Part shown: positions 23,979 to 34,020 of the stretch, piece after piece
Layout: each line of letters starts with the position of its first letter
Numbering within the stretch: position 1 is the first letter of the stretch
Origin: Rhexocercosporidium sp. MPI-PUGE-AT-0058
Taxonomy: Eukaryota > Ascomycota > Leotiomycetes > Helotiales
NCBI GenBank assembly: GCA_020746875.1
Contig: JAGTJL010000001.1
Span: 3,968,001-4,032,000 of the forward strand
Direction of reading: 5' to 3'
DNA length: 64,000 nucleotides
Made by a program: the position numbers and the translations under genes
The notes under the pieces: model-generated
Seen by the model: the letters and a program-made list of their open reading frames with translations, nothing else
Database searches by the model: none
Told to the model about the DNA's origin: nothing

Positions 23979-24028
23979 TAGGTGCTGATGGAACGCCGTC
24001 GTTAAAATGCCTCAGCTCTCGAAGAGCG

Positions 24029-24290
24029 ATTGTTCTTATCCTGCGGGATCACTGCTGAGCTGGGGGAGCAGCTGCAAGCATCACCCCACACCTGCATTCT
24101 CTTGCCCAACTGGATCACTGGTGAGCCGAAGAATGGCTGCAAGCCCCCGCCCCCGCCTGCATTTTTTTGCCCTGCTACACCACTGGATGAGCTACAACCA
24201 TCGCTAATCTCCTGCCTTGTTCTTATCCTACTGGATCACGGGCGAGTTCACAGAGCCGCTGTAAGCACCATCCCACACCAGCCGAGATGC
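24029..24290. repeat. degenerate tandem repeat, unit about 50-70 bp, four copies
   Basis: Units begin with TTGTTCTTATCC or TTGCCC, continue with (C)TGGATCACTG-GAGC and GCTGCAAGC, and end CACACCTGCAT or similar. Copies start near 24030, 24100, 24167 and 24219. They lie 50-310 bases upstream of the HET gene start, within its presumed promoter. Confidence 0.65.
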
Positions 24291-24636
24291 AAATGAAGAG
24301 GAAGACAGAAATCTACGGCAAGGTAAACATTTAATGGACTATCGGGTTTTAGAACCTAAGTGACCTCGGTGATATAGCTTGAGCTTTGCTTGTAGAAGTG
24401 CAGTCCAAGTGAAAAAGAATCATAGATTTAATACGAAGGTGAACATCATCAGCCAACGTGGAATCCTTATGGGACACCAAGTTTAAGGCATTGGAATCTT
24501 GCCAATGCAATGTATTGGTGTGGTGATATGTTCGCAACTCTGGATATGAATCTAGCCGTCGAGAGTTTATGTTCTATGTTACCGCGACCTAGCTACAATA
24601 CACCGCTTTGGTCAAATTCCGTAACTGAACATAAGA
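24291..24636. other. gap between HET and membrane-protein genes
   Basis: No reading frame or motif recognised. Confidence 0.35.
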
Positions 24637-25929
24637 TTACACCTCGACCTTGTTTATTTCGTGTGCCTCCTGGCGTATTACCCCTCCATGGATAATGGCG
24701 TTCAAATGATTCTTGCCGTCGCGCCAACGATCGTGATAGGTGACCACGAGACTCGCCTTTACTGTTGTAGCGCAATTGCGTTCCTGACCGAAAAGAATCG
24801 AAGTTCCTTCCATATCCTCGGCGCCGCTCCTGTTGTCCTTACTTAGTTGCCTGCTTAGCTGCTTTGCAATCCTGGCCTCCGTCGCCGTGCCATTCACCCG
24901 ATAGAAGTACCGCGTCACAAGCATAGTCAGAACGACATATAGTTGACAACACAGCCAGACGTACTGAATCGTAAGCGGCATAAAGATGACGGAGAAAAAC
25001 AGCCCAACTGGAAATATGGCCCCAAAGAGTACAATTATTACAATCTGGAGTATCTCGCGGAAGCGATTACGCACCGGATGACCGTAATGGACAAAGAATT
25101 GGTCAACGACTGACTGCGGGCCGGTTATGAGCATGAAGTTGCCGTTCGAATGAGGGCAGTGAATTTCGTAGTTGCAGACGGAGTCGCCTAACTCTTGGTC
25201 GATCTTCACGCCCTCGCGGTCTACTGCGAAGAGTGCGCTCAACAGCCGCAGGAAAAGCGGGACGAACCACCAAATCGCCCACAGTGACTTGTGTAACGTG
25301 AGGAGAATGACGGCCACAAGGATACTCGTTGTCTCGGCGGTGCATATACCGATGAACGTCCGTATGGTAGGCGTGTTGTTCTCCTCAGACACGAATGGTA
25401 GGTCTGACTGCTTGTCGGTATCTGTTGCCTTTGCGAGTATGATGCGGCTCACAGAGTGTACGGAGCGCAACGGGACTGAATGTTGCTTTGAGCTTGTCGT
25501 CCTTTTCTCGATATCCTTGTCTAACGGTCGAGGAGAGTTTGGGAGCTGGACGGGTATCGGCATGTGGTCGAGTGCCCTAACCCATACGGCGTTTCGCACA
25601 TCGTCTTTCCGAACCTCTTCATCGTCTGCGTTCCACATGGTGAAGGTCCAGTTAAGGGTCGGGTAAAAGGATGTGCCGAGCATGTGGCCCAATCTCCCCC
25701 CCTTGAGCATGCCATGGTCGAAGAGGTTATCGAGACTCTTCAAAGAGACGATGTGCAACGGTCCACTCATGGGCATTAGAAGGGCATGTAGGGGAACTGA
25801 TTTCCAAGTGAAATTGGAGTAGGATCTCTGCGGCCACAGCAAACGTTCTATGGTTAGATTGGTGGCGGCTTCAGCCCCGACATATCCCAGAACAGCACTG
25901 ATGGCGCCAAACACGCCGCTACCAGACAT
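24637..25929 (-). CDS. unrecognised multi-pass membrane protein
   Basis: The single exon gives 430 residues. I do not recognise a family. The first 25 residues are mildly hydrophobic and Gly/Ala-rich (VFGAISAVLGYVGAEA). A soluble region of about 165 residues follows. Strong hydrophobic segments then lie at about residues 195-215, 218-235, 290-315 and 318-345, so there are at least four membrane passes. The last 85 residues are basic and polar and probably cytosolic. It is transcribed in the same direction as the HET gene 0.65 kb away and shares its 5S-bracketed island, so a joint role is possible but unproven. Confidence 0.75.
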   Translation of the reverse strand: MSGSGVFGAISAVLGYVGAEAATNLTIERLLWPQRSYSNFTWKSVPLHALLMPMSGPLHIVSLKSLDNLFDHGMLKGGRLGHMLGTSFYPTLNWTFTMWNADDEEVRKDDVRNAVWVRALDHMPIPVQLPNSPRPLDKDIEKRTTSSKQHSVPLRSVHSVSRIILAKATDTDKQSDLPFVSEENNTPTIRTFIGICTAETTSILVAVILLTLHKSLWAIWWFVPLFLRLLSALFAVDREGVKIDQELGDSVCNYEIHCPHSNGNFMLITGPQSVVDQFFVHYGHPVRNRFREILQIVIIVLFGAIFPVGLFFSVIFMPLTIQYVWLCCQLYVVLTMLVTRYFYRVNGTATEARIAKQLSRQLSKDNRSGAEDMEGTSILFGQERNCATTVKASLVVTYHDRWRDGKNHLNAIIHGGVIRQEAHEINKVEV

Positions 25930-26718
25930 AGTAGTTGTAAAATTTAGAAAATAGCAACGGCCTTTGGGTCAGGCGAGGTTGGGCTTGCTGGGGCCGCAAG
26001 AGGCTTATGAAAGAGGACGAAACGAAACAGGATTCAAGCTGAGATGGTGAATTCTACGATAAGACGCAAAATTACGGCTTAGCTAGGGGACAATACACGA
26101 CGAGGAATCGACTGGTACACGTTTTTGTGTACTTGCAGGACGGGTTGGTATATGCAAGCCATTCCTGGCTTGTCCGTATTGTACTGTAAGTCTCGTCATT
26201 GGTAGATAGGAAGTTTCGCTGGCTTGACGAAGTGGGGTAATACGCACAATCATTGACATAATCCACCTTCGAGAGAAGGTCTGCCACCTCATTGAAGAAG
26301 GAATTTGAGGATGGTAAATGTACGATAATACACAAGACGTATGAAATAATTCGCATTCGATTGATATAATCAGTACGAATTTAATGCGCCTATTATTGCA
26401 CTTCAAAATGAATCTAGCAAAGTACAGCCTTCGGAAGGGATCGATTATTACTTTGTACTCAAACCGCCCGTGCCGCCATATTCTTTCTTATCTGCGCCTT
26501 AGGGAGGGCAGCGAGCCGGCCCGCAGGCGCTTTATTTGAGTATTGGTTGCGACCTTTCCCCTTTTGTGGTGGCTTACATGCGGGAATTCTTTTACTGGCG
26601 TCTTCAGTAATGGAGTTTCTCCTTCCGAAGGTGTTTGGGTCGCTTGGTTCGGTACGAAGTTCGTTTACTACGACTTCAAGGCTTCCTAAATATTATTCCA
26701 GACAAGTCTTTGGCTGTC
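25930..26718. other. intergenic with conserved 5S upstream flank
   Basis: No gene seen. The final 100 bases (from about 26610) are the flank shared with the decayed 5S copy at 21.3 kb. Confidence 0.45.
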
Positions 26719-26838
26719 ACATACGACCATAGACTGAAGAGATATTGGGCATCCCGTCCGCTCTGCCATACACAAGCTTCAGATCGGTGGATTAGTAGTT
26801 GGGTGGGTGACCACCAGCGAATACCCACTGTTGTATGT
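26719..26838 (+). rRNA. 5S ribosomal RNA
   Basis: 120 bases starting ACATACGACCATAG and ending GTTGTATGT, the normal fungal 5S termini, which pair as helix I. Helix II pairs CTGAAG (26734-26739) with CTTCAG further on. The highly conserved internal stretch from GTAGTTGGGTGGG through GACCACCAGCGAAT is complete, as is ATCCCGTCCGCTC. A T-rich run follows directly, as expected for Pol III termination. Fungal 5S genes are commonly dispersed like this one. It lies 155 bases upstream of the decayed hydantoinase. Confidence 0.9.
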
Positions 26839-26993
26839 TTATTTTTGGGTCTCTTTTGCCGACATCTTTTAAAACTTCCTTGGTGGGCGACGAGAGCTTC
26901 TGGTGGGAGCGGAAATGAATCAAGTCATTCTAAGCGAAGGCTTGCGAGCTTTACCTCTCTTTTGTTTACTTCACAGCCCCCCCAAGCGAGACC

Positions 26994-28584
26994 ATGGCTA
27001 ACACACCCCAGGTTACAGCCAGTGACGTCCTTCCTCTAGGTGTTGAGATCGGTATCACAGGCGGCAATATATCCTGCCTAGGAACTGCTCTTCCACGAGA
27101 TGAAAACGCCAAGATAATAAATGCCAAGGGTGCATATATCACACCAGGAGGTGTGGATTCTCAAGTCCACTTCGCGCAGGACAACTCCCCGACTAGAGAC
27201 AACTTCCAGACGGGGAAGCCGAAGTGCAATCGCAGGAGGAACAACCACCGATCTAGCTTTTGTATCGCAACTCAAGACAGTAGATACAATACTTCCGACG
27301 GTCGAAGACTACCATACCCGTGCCAAAAACCTGACTTATTGCGATTATGGCTTCCATCTCATCCTCACAAACCCCACTCCCGAGATCATGAGTAAAGAAC
27401 TCCCAATCCTGATGTCGCAAGGTATCACAAGACCTCAAGCTCAGAGATGCCGCCATTCTTGACGTTTTGATGTCTGCTCGCTCGCTGGGCTTCACAACAA
27501 TGGTGCATGCTGAAAACAGCGATATCATCTCGCTCATCACATCACGTCTCGAAGCAGCTGGACATAGCGACTCATATTTTCACGCCATATCAAGACCGCA
27601 AATCGCTGAGAACGAAGCGACGTATCGTATCATCAGCTTAGCGGAGCTAACTGACACGCCAATCCTGATCGTGCATATGAGCTCCGAGGTAGTGATGAAG
27701 CATGTACGAAAAGCGCAGACGAGAATGCTGCCCATCCACGCAGAGACTTGTCCACAGTATTTGTTCCTTCTGAGCGAAAGACTGAAGGGGACCGAACAAG
27801 ATCCGTTCGAAGGCGCAAAATGCGTTTGCAGCCCTCCTCTACGCCACGATCCAAAAGACTTGGATGCAATGTGGCGCGGGATCGCAAACGGGACCTTTAC
27901 AACTTTCAGCTCGGATCATGCTCCTTCAACATATGATCATTCTGGCGGTAAGAAGCTCGGTTTGAAAGACGGTATTATGACTTATAAGCATATCCCGAAC
28001 GGAGTACCTGGTGTCGAAACGAGGTTACCGTTGCTGTTTAGCCACGCCGGACAAGAGAAGACTTCGCGATTAAGTCTGCAGCGATTCGTGCAGCTGACGA
28101 GTTCGGATCCAGCAAAATTGTATGGTCTGGAGGGTGTGAAGGGCAATATTGCGCCGGGATGTGATGCCGATTTGGTGATTTGTAGGTAATGGGGGAGCCC
28201 AGAACTACCCTTTTTGAATGTCACTAAATCTTTTAAAGACTCATCTTGTCTTCTTCTTCTTAAGGTATCCTTCATGTGGGCAATTGCTAACTCCCCCGTC
28301 ACCTAGGGTACCCGGAGAATGAAATTGTGGGAGGAGTGGTAATTGAACAGAAGTCGCTTCATCATGGTGTTGATTACACGCCGTTTGAAAGTATGACTGT
28401 CAAGAATTGGCCAAAGTATACCATTCTGAGAGGGAAGGTTGTTTGGGATCGAGACAATGGTGGGGTGGTTGGTGGTGTTGGGGATGGAAAGTTTTTGGTC
28501 CGTGGGAAGGGTAGGATTGTGGTTGGGAAGATGGGGCAGGAAGCTACTGGTATGCTGAGTGGTGAGAGGGATTATTGGCAGTGA
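26994..28584 (+). pseudogene. decayed dihydropyrimidinase/hydantoinase
   Basis: Family: amidohydrolase that opens the ring of hydantoins or dihydropyrimidines. Homology starts at VTASDVLP; the usual preceding strand (D-L-x-x-RN type) is missing and the 5S gene lies just upstream. Breaks: (1) the metal-binding His-x-His reads DSQVH, the first His being Gln (codon 27162-27164); (2) a one-base gain in GGGG at 27212-27215 shifts the frame before AIAGGTTTD; (3) near 27425-27436 about ten codons are missing, including the S-V-K-L-Y segment that bears the carbamylated catalytic Lys. The rest is well preserved (MVHAENSD, HAETCPQY, FSSDHAPS). A good intron (28182-28306) rebuilds a normal V-I-W-Y-P junction, and the C-terminus to 28584 is intact. 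The gene has lost catalysis but decayed recently. Confidence 0.85.
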
Positions 28585-29155
28585 GACAAAAGCATGAAAT
28601 TTCCGAGAGAATGTAATCACGCATAGACTTTAACCTGCTCGCGCGTAAATTAAAAGGCTTTAAATTAGGTTGTTTATACAGGTGATGCACTAGCACGGCC
28701 CGCGTGGTGTTGTTCTAGCCTCGTTTGCAAATCATCCAGTCAACGTCACTGGCCTTCAATTCCTTTGATACATTTTCGATTTCTATAACTTGGGAGATAT
28801 TCATCTCCCAAGTCTGATCTCCCAATTTCCCCGACGAATTGGTCTTCTCATGTTCCGCAATTGCTTTACCGAATGTCCCTCTAGCCCTGAAGCTTCAGCA
28901 TCACGACCCCCACACACTACACGGGACACTCAACACTCAAGTATTCTACATTATCTATCAACTTCGACACAATCTCCTTCTATGCCTACTACTATTCGAG
29001 ATCCCCGAAGGTGTGTATCCACTGCTCAACCCCATCTCATCACCTGACCCACAACTCCACCCCACCGGGCCGAGCAAAATTTGTACGTCCCCCGCTTGAA
29101 ATAGATTAAAATAAGCACAAATCAGCATGGAAACATAAGAAACTCACAAGATCAA
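28585..29155. other. intergenic, no gene seen
   Basis: Short open frames only. Confidence 0.4.
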
Positions 29156-29227
29156 GGACCGCTGGCGCAACGGCAGCGCGTTCGATTCCAGATCGAAAGG
29201 TTATCCGTTCAAATCGGGTGTGGTTCA
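29156..29227 (+). tRNA. tRNA-Trp (anticodon CCA), intronless
   Basis: 72 bases fold as a full cloverleaf. The acceptor GGACCGC pairs with GTGGTTC (two G-U pairs), with discriminator A. The D stem is GCGC/GCGC, the anticodon stem TTCGA/TCGAA with loop TTCCAGA (CCA), and the T stem ATCCG/CGGGT with loop TTCAAAT. Variable loop AGGTT. Box A (TGGCGCAACGG) and box B (GTTCAAATC) are present. No intron interrupts the anticodon loop. Confidence 0.87.
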
Positions 29228-30840
29228 ATACCTCCAACTTGAGATGTTCAAGTGTTTCCCTTTTGGCATTTTTGGAAACCCTAACTGACTCTTCTTCATA
29301 TATGGGAGGATCTTTGCCTTTTGAGTGCCTACCTCCTTGTCTAACGTCAACTGCACTTTTAGCACGTTATGTATCTCTCGAAAGAAGATGGCACGTTTAG
29401 CTGCGATATTCGGATGTGCCACGTATAAAAAAGTTACTCGCCACTTTCACGTGACGAAAGCGTTTTGATTGGCTTACCCTTTCCGTTTCGAGGACAGATT
29501 GGCTCACCCACTTCCACTCTCTTATTGAATCGAATCTCCATCTGCTCCTTCAGTTCCGCTCCTTCGAAGAAATACCTCAAGTCAATGCCCGTTTCCAGAA
29601 CTCCAATCACTTGCTTTAGTAGAGGCAATAACGGCTAGAGTACCAAGTTCGTTTTATGCATCCTGACCACCTAGGAAAATACCCAGAACTTGGCAACGTG
29701 TTATTATATTAGTTCGTCGAAGGGTGCCCCTTCGAATCATTTTTCTTTAAAGCACAATATATCCTTTGTCCAATCAAGAGAGGTTTAGCTCTTCCTCGTA
29801 ATGTCTCAGATCTAGTTTTTCAATAAGTCATTAGGACCTTGCTCCATCAATGAGCTTGGGATTTATCAGAAAGAGCCTCAAACTTGTCGACAGAACTCGT
29901 GGTAGCGCTCGGGAAATTGAATAGTGTCATCATCAAATTTGTCCAAGACGGATCTTCCAGCAGCACGCCATTGCCACCGATGATGTTCTGCTACAATGGA
30001 ACGAAGAGCACTTCAGGAAAAATAACTTGATAATCTAACGGCCTGCAACACTCATCGCCTTCGTTACAACACCTCGGTGACTCTTCGTCTATTTTCCTGG
30101 ATATCCATTGATGGAGAACATGTCCGCTAACAACGGTGTTGCGACCTCTCCCCTCACCGCAGAGCCAGCGGCGAAGGAAATCCATAAAGACTCACCACCA
30201 CATCCCCAAGTTTCAGATTTGGAACACCAATGCCTATGAATCTAGTTCTAGTCGCAACAACGTTCAATGCTCTCGCAGCCAGCGACGAAAAGGAATCATT
30301 TTGGACCACGAGACTGTGGATGGAGTATCTGGCTAACTCTTCACGCGCTTCGCTTCCGTGTTTACTTACCTAGGGTGGGAAGCTCGAATCGATGGCATTG
30401 TTCTAACATGAGTCGAGTTGTTCGTCTGCAATTGCGAGACTGCGAAGGCTTGTGGAGTCGCAAGTGAAGAGGGGTCGCAGGCTACGGTGCTCACATTTCG
30501 AATCTAGACGAGAGGCGGGCTATTTCGGTACTTCCCTGGCTAGCGATCTTTTATCTGACGGCTACGTCTAAACCAGATATTAGTAGTCGGGTTTCTAATC
30601 CCACACGCTCGGGCTCGATATAGCGGACTTCGTCAACTGCATCAAGAGCACCCCCTCGGGTATGAACACATTCCCATCATTAGAGAACTAATTAGAAATT
30701 AGGAGGTGCCTGGTCCAAGCAAAAAATGCATTCCGAAAAGCCCGAATCCTCCCAGGTCAACATTGGAAGTTTGGCAGATTTTTTGGGGAATAAAATTATG
30801 ATATCAGCAGACGGTACAAAGTACTCATGACTCGTCTTTT
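29228..30840. other. intergenic region
   Basis: About 1.6 kb with no convincing gene. It is the 3' side of the permease. Confidence 0.4.
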
Positions 30841-32538
30841 TCAAAACGACTTCACCTTACTCTCTCCAACCCCTTTCCCTTCCTCGTCACTGACTCCCAG
30901 ACTCGAGCTATCAACGCCATCCATCACCTGACCCTCTTCAAACTTGTCTTTCATCGGCCAGATTTTTCCTACAAGTATGTAGATGGTGAAGGAAACAATT
31001 GTCCCAATAAGCCAGCTCAAACTATACACATAAGTTGCCGTCTTTGGCACGCCCAAGTTCCCAGTAGCTCGAGCTAGGCCTGCCAGATTCGGTGCGATAC
31101 CGCAGACAAAAGCAAAGAACGCCCGGAGATTAAATCCATGGAAGAAACTGTAAATATCAGGGTGGCGATACAGAGAAGCAAGATTCAAGTGACAATTCTG
31201 CAAGACCCAGAAATCAGCCATCATTATTCCAGCTATGGGACCAAGGAACATGCCATATCCGCCGAGGAAAGCAGAGAATGACGCAGCGCTGTACTGAATG
31301 TTCCACGGTGTCGCGGCAATGGATATGATACAGCAGACATAAGCCCCCCTTCGAGTATTGATCCACGTTGGGAACCAGAGCGCGAGATCGTTGGAGAAGG
31401 AGACAGAGTTCGCTGAGATGTTGGTCCCGATTACAGCGAATGCCCAGCATAGTGCTGAGAAAAACTGCGCTGCACGGTTCTCCCAGAGGAGAGAGACCTG
31501 CAGGGGGTTCCAGGTAGTGACACCGTATACTTCTTGACAAGCAGATGTGACTGTTATTCCCAAGATACCGCAGAGTGTGACGAGGACACATAGACCGACG
31601 GCTTGGGTCCAGAAGACCTGGCGAGGGTATTTTGCGTATCGAGTGAAGTCGGGCATGTTCAAAGCTAGAGTAGCTTTTGGAGAGATTGTGGTCGTGACGC
31701 ATTGAAAAAAGACTACTGCAACTGGTGTACCGTCCTTGATACTGGTTTCCTTAGAGAAAGTTGGACCGAATCCTTTGGCTGAACGCTGTGTTAGAGCTTA
31801 GAATGCAGATATGAGAGAGGGCCATACCAGCAACCAAAGCCCAGATAAACAGGGTCATTCCAAAGATGGGCATCACGATCGTCTTTGCCATGAACAGAAA
31901 CCTCAACTTCGATACATGTAGCCAAAGCAGGGGTAGCTGGACGATGATGAAGAGGAAGAAACAGAGCATTTGGGCTGAGGTGACGTGCGCACTGGCCGGA
32001 ATGTGATTCGGGAAAGTCTTGAAGGACGGCCAGATTGCTTGCAGCATCGTCTGAATGCATTGCCCACCTTGGAAACTTTGAGTCCCGAACCCTGAAGCTG
32101 TTAATGTCTGTTCTGCATTTGAATAGGGCAGCACTTACAGATGCACGCCACAACACCTCGAACGAATACTGCAAAGTATGCTCCATAAACGCCGAAAGTC
32201 GACCTCATCAACACTGGGAAGTTGATTCCATATATGCATCCAATGTATCCATTCAACATCGCAGGAATGCATACCAAAAGATGTCCAACAAGGACAGCTG
32301 TGATTGCCAGACCAGGACTCAAGCCTTTGGTGATTGACGAAGATGCAACTTGATACATGGAAATACTGAAAGCCTCAGCAATCCAGAATCCTAGAAGAGA
32401 AGGCCAGGTCCATGTTCGCTCGTCTGACTCGAAGGGCACAGGGTCGAGATCCTTATTTGAAGGTAATCCTCCACTGGCACTCGCAAAAGATCCCGGTTCG
32501 GTGTGCAACTTGAAGCTTTCAACAATCCTTGGGGCCAT
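30841..32538 (-). CDS. NCS1 family permease, nucleobase/allantoin/hydantoin type
   Basis: Plasma-membrane cation symporter of the NCS1 family (uracil, allantoin, uridine and bacterial Mhp1 hydantoin permeases). Three exons, 32538-32139, 32091-31828 and 31778-30841, give 533 residues, the usual size. Signature stretches include WTWPSLLGFWIAEAF at helix 1, GINFPVLMRSTFGVYG before helix 3, FGTQSFQGGQC at the exon 2 start, NMPDFTRYAK, and GTNISANSVSFSNDLA (helix 8 region). Twelve hydrophobic segments are visible. It is of the fungal Fur type (Dal4/Fur4-like); which substrate it takes cannot be read directly. The neighbouring racemase, carbamoylase and hydantoinase make hydantoin, uracil or allantoin likely. 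A CTTATC (GATA-type) site lies about 190 bases upstream (32732-32737). Confidence 0.9.
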
Positions 32539-33248
32539 GGTTGCGGAATTCTCGCAGGCCTGACAGCTGATGAGCAGCGGTTGTGAAAAAGGTTGAAGCA
32601 GGGCAGAGGAGATAACTTTGCACGTGAGGGTGACGGTCTCCACTTTTGTTGACAGGTAGCAAAACTCAAGGTGTCAAGGACAACAAGGTGCAGATTCGTA
32701 GCATGTTAAAGATCAGAAGGAAAGGATTTCCCTTATCCTTCAGAGGGTCCGATGAGCAGTGTCGACTGATCTTGCGACCTCGTCTCAGCCTTGCTGTCAT
32801 TCCCAGCTCTCGTCTTGCTTGGGCACTCCATCATCTTTCCCTATCTCGATTCCTTGGCATCGACAGGGCCAAGATTTCGAGAATGGGATATCATGTTTCT
32901 GACATGAGAAATTGATATCGAAAATCTGATACTGATGTTCCAGGGTTCACTAGTCTTATCGACATATCATTTTTGTCCGAACAAACCCTGGGGCAGTATA
33001 AGTAAGGCACAGCTTGCCCGCCCCTAGAGAGACTTGCCCGGCTTGCCCCTCTTTACAATCATGATCTACAATATGGACTCGTCCCTCGGAACTGATAGCC
33101 GAAGCATGGACATCGAGCAGTCTAGAGCTTTGTGTAGAATCTGTCGCATCCATGCCATGGGAGGTTTCAGCTTCTCTCAGCTATCCAAAAATCCAGACCG
33201 GGAGTGAACGAGTATTTCTCAGATCTTGCAATCTCAGCTGCGGAGGTG
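32539..33248. other. intergenic, permease promoter
   Basis: No gene. It contains a GATA-type site at 32732-32737 and a cluster of CTTGCCCG-like words near 33017-33050. Confidence 0.4.
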
Positions 33249-34020
33249 TCATGCTTCTGCCAGCCCTTCGGACCTCGATGCATGCCCAAATATTCTCACA
33301 CTATCTTCCAGCTGGTGGATAGAACCTGCCGCAAAGGTCAAGCCGAAGCTCAACTTATCATCCTGACTTACCTCGAACCACGTTTCGTTGCTGATAAGGG
33401 CCCCGGCTTCCACTGCCTTGGAGAGAATCCTATCTTCTGTTCTGGCTACAATGGTGATGATTTCCTCTGGTCTGAGCTTGGTTCCAGATGCTCTAAAATC
33501 TTTCCTGTCAATGGTAACCCAGAGGAACATTCCCACAGATGGTACGTTTCACCAGCAAAGGCCTCTTGAGGGATTTCCCTCATAAGCTCCGACCAAATGT
33601 CCCTCCATTATCTACACATCACTGATATGTATCAGCCAGTCGATGAACCCCATTGACCCCAGGACTCCACAAAGCAATTCTGAAGCATGAGTTGAGAAAT
33701 TTCACTTGCAGATACCATCATACTGAGCTGGCCTCGACATCAAGAAGGGATCCGTCAATGATCTGGGAGCAGGATAGTAACCAGCTAAATCGAAGCCTCG
33801 GATTAGAAACTGGATGTAGAACCGAGCCGGAGGGCATGGCCACAAAAATCTAGAGGAAGGAAAGACGAAGATAGTTGTGCGATGTAGTCTTTTCTCCTAC
33901 GAAAGGTAGTCCCTTGGGAGTCTTCATCTGTTGAGCTTTCGACCTATAATTGTATGAGATATTAAGAATCGTCTCCGGTTGTGTACAAATCATGGCTCTT
34001 GGCAACCTCGCAGATACCTC
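33249..34020 (-). pseudogene. relic of an ARO8-like PLP aminotransferase
   Basis: Family: aromatic/alpha-aminoadipate type class I aminotransferases. The 3' part is open (33536-33249) and reads like the C-terminal domain: GMFLWVTID, then GALISNETWFE, then LTFAAGSIHQLEDSVRIFG. Upstream frames, in several phases and broken by stops, still resemble the ordered family blocks ISQLMLQ-VESWGQWGFIDWLIHI (about 33710-33630) and EVAKSHDLYTTGDD (about 33990). No start codon, no Lys-PLP site and no continuous frame remain, and the N-terminal half is not recognisable. The relic lies 0.7 kb from the permease start. The identification rests on block order, not on a search. Confidence 0.6.

Noticed and set aside
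28187..28189. Apparent early stop of the hydantoinase after LVICR
   Set aside because: A donor at 28182 (GTAGGT) and acceptor at 28306 give the expected V-I-W-Y-P junction, so this stop is intronic.
30560..30620. tRNA-like stretch with GTAGTCGGGTTTCTAATCCC
   Set aside because: No acceptor stem pairs around it and box A is missing; not a tRNA.
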